Shown here: in pieces, positions 7,387 to 9,833 of the stretch
Layout of the letters: every line of letters starts with the position of its first letter
Numbering within the stretch: position 1 is the first letter of the stretch
NCBI GenBank assembly: GCA_030646745.1
Contig: JAUSKV010000270.1
Span: 1-9,833 of the forward strand
Source of the DNA: Sulfurimonas sp.
GTDB lineage: Bacteria > Campylobacterota > Campylobacteria > Campylobacterales > Sulfurimonadaceae
Direction of reading: 5' to 3'
DNA: 9,833 bases
Position numbers and translations under genes: made by a program
Notes under the pieces: generated by a model
Database searches by the model: none
Told to the model about the DNA's origin: nothing
What the model saw: only the letters and a program-made list of their open reading frames with translations

Positions 7387-9207
7387 ATGAATATTAAATC
7401 AAAAACAATACAAGAGTTGGGTGAACTTTGCCAAGAGATTCGCTTCGAGATTTTAAGAGTTGTCAGTAAAAATGGTGGACATCTGAGCTCAACTTTGGGC
7501 GCAACAGAGCTTATTGTTGCCATGCACAAAGTTTTTGATTCAAAAAAAAATCCTTTTATATTTGATGTTTCCCACCAATCCTATGCCCATAAACTTCTAA
7601 CCCAGAGATGGGAAGCCTTTGATACTCTTCGTCAATTTAACGGCTTAAGCGGATATACAAAACCGAATGAATCCCAACATGACTATTTTGTAGCAGGGCA
7701 TAGTTCCACCTCTATCTCTCTGGGCGTCGGTGCCGCAAAAGCAATCGCTCTCAAAGGCGAGCAAAAAGAGAGAATTCCCGTGGTGGTTATTGGCGATGGC
7801 TCAATGACGGCCGGTATGGTTTATGAAGCACTTAATGAACTGGGTGATAGAAAATATCCGATGGTTATTATACTCAACGATAATGAGATGAGCATTTCAA
7901 AGCCAATCGGTGCAATCAGCCGCATGTTAAGTTCTGCCATGGCAGGACCATTTTATCAGAGATTTAAAAAAAATATTGAAAATTTTGTCGATAATTTTGG
8001 TGAGGGTGCGCACTATATGGCAAAAAAAATGGAGGAGAGTCTCAAACTCATTACTCCCGGAATTATGTTTGAAGAGATGGGAATAGATTACATTGGACCC
8101 GTGGATGGGCATAATCTAAAATCACTTATTGAAATATTACAAATAGCAAAAAATCTTGGAAAACCTGTAATAGTTCATGTCCAAACTCTTAAAGGCAAAG
8201 GGTATCAGATAGCTGAGGGCAAAGAGGAAAAGTGGCATGGTGTAGGTCCTTTTGATCTTGATAGCGGAGATGCCTCTAAAAAAAGTTCTACAAAAAGTGC
8301 GACGCAAATCTATTCAGAAGCGCTCACGCACCTTGCAAAACATAATGATAAAATAGTCGGTGCAACGGCTGCCATGCCAAGCGGAACTGGGCTGAGTGAG
8401 CTTATTGAAAAATATCCGGATAGGTTTTGGGATGTGGCAATTGCCGAGCAGCATGCGGTTACATCCATGTCGGCTCTGGCGAAAGAGGGGTTTAAACCTT
8501 TCTGCACAATTTATTCAACATTTTTGCAAAGAGGGTATGACCAGATAATCCACGACACATGTATAATGGATTTACCTGTTGTTTTCGCACTTGACAGGGC
8601 TGGAATTGTTGGAGAAGACGGAGAGACGCATCAAGGCGTTTTTGACATCTCATTTTTGCGAGCCATTCCAAACATGACTCTTTTTGCTCCAAGAGATGAG
8701 AAGAGTTTTCATCAGGCGATGGCATTTGCTGCAGAGTTCACACATCCATGTTCTCTTCGTTATCCGAGAGGTTCATTTATATCGACGGATTTGCCGGAGT
8801 CTCAGCCGTTTGAGCTTGCAAAGTCGCAGCTTCTTCGTTCAAACGACAGTGATATACTTTTTATTGGGTATGGCAACGGTGTCGGTCGTGCGTATGAAAC
8901 AGCAAAGTTCATGGAGCAAGAGGTGAGCATTTTAGATTTACGATTTGTAAAACCGCTCGATGAAGAGATGCTGAAAACTCTTGCAGCCAAACATAAGAAG
9001 TGGTTTGTTTTTTCAGACAGCTCTAAAATGGGTGGAGTCGGAAGTGCTTTGTTGGAGTTTCTATCACAAGAGAAAATTCAGCATGTGGAAGTTGTAAGCT
9101 TTGAGTACGGCGATGCCTTTATTACGCATGGCAACACAAAAAAGGTAGAGGAGTCGTTAGGACTTCTACCGCAACAATTAGCCAAAAAAGTTTTAGAACT
9201 GATATAA
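7387..9207 (+). CDS. dxs: 1-Deoxy-D-xylulose-5-phosphate synthase
   Basis: This thiamine-diphosphate enzyme joins pyruvate and glyceraldehyde 3-phosphate to make DXP, the entry to the MEP isoprenoid pathway and a precursor of thiamine and pyridoxal phosphate. From the ATG at 7387 it has 606 residues, the normal length. Motifs in order are GGHLSSTLG (30-38, with H32), GHSSTSISLGVG (104-115), the ThDP/metal site from GDG (136-138) to NDN (164-166), VDGHN (239-243), KGKGY (269-273), HGVGPFD (284-290), the pyrimidine-binding domain with IAEQHAVT (352-359, catalytic E354), DRAGIVGEDGETHQG (403-417), and a C-terminal transketolase domain from about 480. An in-frame GTG at 7378 would add three residues, overlap the fliH stop, and fit the spacing of AAGGG at 7364-7368 better. 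I prefer the ATG because the resulting N-terminus, MNIKSKTIQEL, looks like the usual Dxs start. Its place after fliH matches other Campylobacterota. The function is sure; the start is less so. Confidence 0.96.
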   Translation: MNIKSKTIQELGELCQEIRFEILRVVSKNGGHLSSTLGATELIVAMHKVFDSKKNPFIFDVSHQSYAHKLLTQRWEAFDTLRQFNGLSGYTKPNESQHDYFVAGHSSTSISLGVGAAKAIALKGEQKERIPVVVIGDGSMTAGMVYEALNELGDRKYPMVIILNDNEMSISKPIGAISRMLSSAMAGPFYQRFKKNIENFVDNFGEGAHYMAKKMEESLKLITPGIMFEEMGIDYIGPVDGHNLKSLIEILQIAKNLGKPVIVHVQTLKGKGYQIAEGKEEKWHGVGPFDLDSGDASKKSSTKSATQIYSEALTHLAKHNDKIVGATAAMPSGTGLSELIEKYPDRFWDVAIAEQHAVTSMSALAKEGFKPFCTIYSTFLQRGYDQIIHDTCIMDLPVVFALDRAGIVGEDGETHQGVFDISFLRAIPNMTLFAPRDEKSFHQAMAFAAEFTHPCSLRYPRGSFISTDLPESQPFELAKSQLLRSNDSDILFIGYGNGVGRAYETAKFMEQEVSILDLRFVKPLDEEMLKTLAAKHKKWFVFSDSSKMGGVGSALLEFLSQEKIQHVEVVSFEYGDAFITHGNTKKVEESLGLLPQQLAKKVLELI

Positions 9208-9213
9208 ATTCTA

Positions 9214-9261
9214 TTGTTCCTGCTACCAAAACGAACGCGTCCGTTTTGGTAGCAGGAACAA
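9214..9261. repeat. Perfect 20-bp inverted repeat after dxs, possible transcript-end hairpin
   Basis: Arms at 9214-9233 (TTGTTCCTGCTACCAAAACG) and 9242-9261 pair at all 20 positions around an 8-base loop that itself holds the palindrome ACGCGT (9235-9240). One mismatch further out, two more pairs form (9211-9212 with 9263-9264). It begins seven bases after the dxs stop, the expected place for an operon terminator. No T run follows the stem on either strand (AAAAGTCCC on plus, AATAGAATT on minus), so it is not a standard intrinsic terminator. It could be an RNA-stabilising 3' hairpin, an atypical terminator, or a copy of a dispersed palindromic element. The symmetry is directly seen; the role is inferred. 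Confidence 0.75.
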
Positions 9262-9286
9262 AAGTCCCTACAACCTCCTAAAGCTA

Positions 9287-9306
9287 CGAAAAAACTTTGT
9301 TTTTCG
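9287..9306. repeat. Short AT-rich inverted repeat downstream of the palindrome
   Basis: CGAAAAA (9287-9293) and TTTTTCG (9300-9306) can form a 7-bp stem with a 6-base loop, ACTTTG. It is weak, mostly A:T, and not followed by a clear T tract. It might assist transcript termination together with the stronger palindrome just upstream, or be chance in AT-rich DNA. Confidence 0.35.
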
Positions 9307-9332
9307 AGAGTTTAAAAGTGTGTAAGGTTAGA

Positions 9333-9338
9333 TAAATT
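9333..9338 (+). promoter_or_regulatory. Weak -10 candidate for the CBS-domain gene
   Basis: TAAATT matches the sigma-70 -10 consensus at four of six bases. It would start a transcript near 9345, leaving a leader of about 23 bases that still contains the ribosome binding site. The upstream stretch TTTAAAAGTGTGTAAGG (from 9311) is AT-rich but has no clear -35. A promoter is expected in this gap because the gene follows a probable transcript end; the exact site is uncertain. Confidence 0.22.
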
Positions 9339-9356
9339 TACAAATACCATAAAATG

Positions 9357-9361
9357 AAGGA
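9357..9361 (+). promoter_or_regulatory. Ribosome binding site of the CBS-domain gene
   Basis: AAGGA lies six bases before the ATG at 9368, ideal spacing. It supports that start over the ATG at 9354, which opens only a 10-codon frame (stop at 9384). Confidence 0.75.
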
Positions 9362-9367
9362 TTTAAA

Positions 9368-9833
9368 ATGGAGTCTATCTCTTTAAAATCAATTCTCTCG
9401 CATGCCAGCATCTGCATGCATTCATCTCAAACGGTGGACGGGGCTCTTGAAGTCATGGACTTAAACTCTATAAGTTCTGTAGTAATCGTGGATGATGAAA
9501 GCCATCCTGTCGGAATATTTACCGAGTACGATGCACTTCGCATAATCGCAGAAAAAACAGATACGCAAAAAACATTATCAGAGGAGATGACACCCGACCC
9601 TTTATGTGTAGCAGAAACACTTAATATCCATGATGCTTATACAATAATGGAAAACAAAGGCTACCGTCACCTTGTGGTAGTGGATGCAGATAAAAAGTTT
9701 GTCGGAATTGTAAGCGAGGGAGATTTTATCCGTCATATCAGCTTTAAAGAGTTGAATAAATTTAGTAGAATCTCTGACATCATAAGCAGCTCTCCTCAAG
9801 TAATAAATAAAAGTACGACTATAGCAGAGACAG
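9368..9833 (+). CDS. Tandem CBS-domain protein, 3' end cut off by the window
   Basis: An open frame of 155 codons runs from the ATG at 9368 to the window end without a stop. It holds two full CBS motifs: the first about 8-62, ending GIFTEYDALRI (G49, T52, D55), and the second about 71-127, ending GIVSEGDFIRH (G113, S116, D119). A third begins near 135 (ISDIISSSPQVI). The G-I-x-T/S-x-x-D pattern is the ribose/phosphate contact of CBS domains that bind adenosyl nucleotides such as AMP, ATP or SAM, so both sites look able to bind ligand. There is no signal peptide or membrane helix in the visible part, so it is probably cytoplasmic. In Campylobacterota such N-terminal CBS arrays often precede a signalling output domain such as GGDEF/EAL, or a nucleotidyltransferase domain. 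That is inference, as the output lies outside the window. It is separated from the upstream operon by the palindrome and is probably its own transcription unit. Confidence 0.85.
   Translation, partial: MESISLKSILSHASICMHSSQTVDGALEVMDLNSISSVVIVDDESHPVGIFTEYDALRIIAEKTDTQKTLSEEMTPDPLCVAETLNIHDAYTIMENKGYRHLVVVDADKKFVGIVSEGDFIRHISFKELNKFSRISDIISSSPQVINKSTTIAET

Noticed and set aside
7542..7550. A9 homopolymer in dxs, plus A8 runs at 3983-3990, 7966-7973 and 8022-8029, as possible phase-variable tracts
   Set aside because: They are ordinary lysine/asparagine codons in AT-rich DNA inside intact frames. A phase switch in dxs would be expected to harm growth, and no alternative frame is offered.
9211..9264. 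Palindrome as a dif/Xer recombination or attachment site
   Set aside because: The 20-bp arms with an 8-base centre do not resemble the short dif-type arms. There is no integrase gene nearby and no flanking direct repeat.
9602..9799. Minus-strand 65-codon frame at the window end
   Set aside because: It is antisense to the CBS-domain coding sequence, whose motifs are clear. No family resemblance was seen.

Overview
The window looks like a chromosomal stretch of a motile member of the Campylobacterota (Epsilonproteobacteria), most likely a Sulfurimonas-like organism. This rests on three things: AT-rich DNA with A/T-ending codons, the character of the proteins, and the gene order lysA - HAD phosphatase - pheA - hisC - fliF - fliG - fliH - dxs. 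As far as I recall, that order matches Campylobacter jejuni Cj0314-Cj0321. The genus call is inference, since no marker gene is present.

Positions 1-9207 form one dense plus-strand run of eight genes. It opens with the 3' part of lysA (diaminopimelate decarboxylase, lysine). Next come a HAD-IIA hydrolase with an altered catalytic motif, pheA (a fused chorismate mutase/prephenate dehydratase, phenylalanine) and hisC (a PLP aminotransferase, histidine and probably phenylalanine). Then come three flagellar basal-body genes, fliF (MS ring), fliG (rotor/switch) and fliH (export ATPase regulator), and finally dxs (first enzyme of the MEP isoprenoid pathway and source of DXP for thiamine and pyridoxal). 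Junctions overlap (TAATG or ATGA) or are separated by 1 to 18 bases. No terminator hairpin is visible inside the run, so it reads as one operon with translational coupling. A secondary promoter for the flagellar part is possible inside hisC.

Positions 9208-9367 are the only real intergenic gap. It begins with a perfect 20-bp inverted repeat a few bases after the dxs stop. The repeat is probably a transcript-end hairpin, but neither side has the usual T tract. It is followed by a weaker AT-rich hairpin and a weak promoter candidate.

From 9368 to the window end runs the start of a new gene, a protein with tandem CBS domains and a clear ribosome binding site. It continues beyond the window, so its output domain is unknown.

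I see no RNA genes, insertion sequences, CRISPR arrays, prophage or defence genes. Most of the window is ordinary core genome. The points most worth a second look are the HAD protein's DxQ motif, the palindrome after dxs, and the pheA-hisC linkage.
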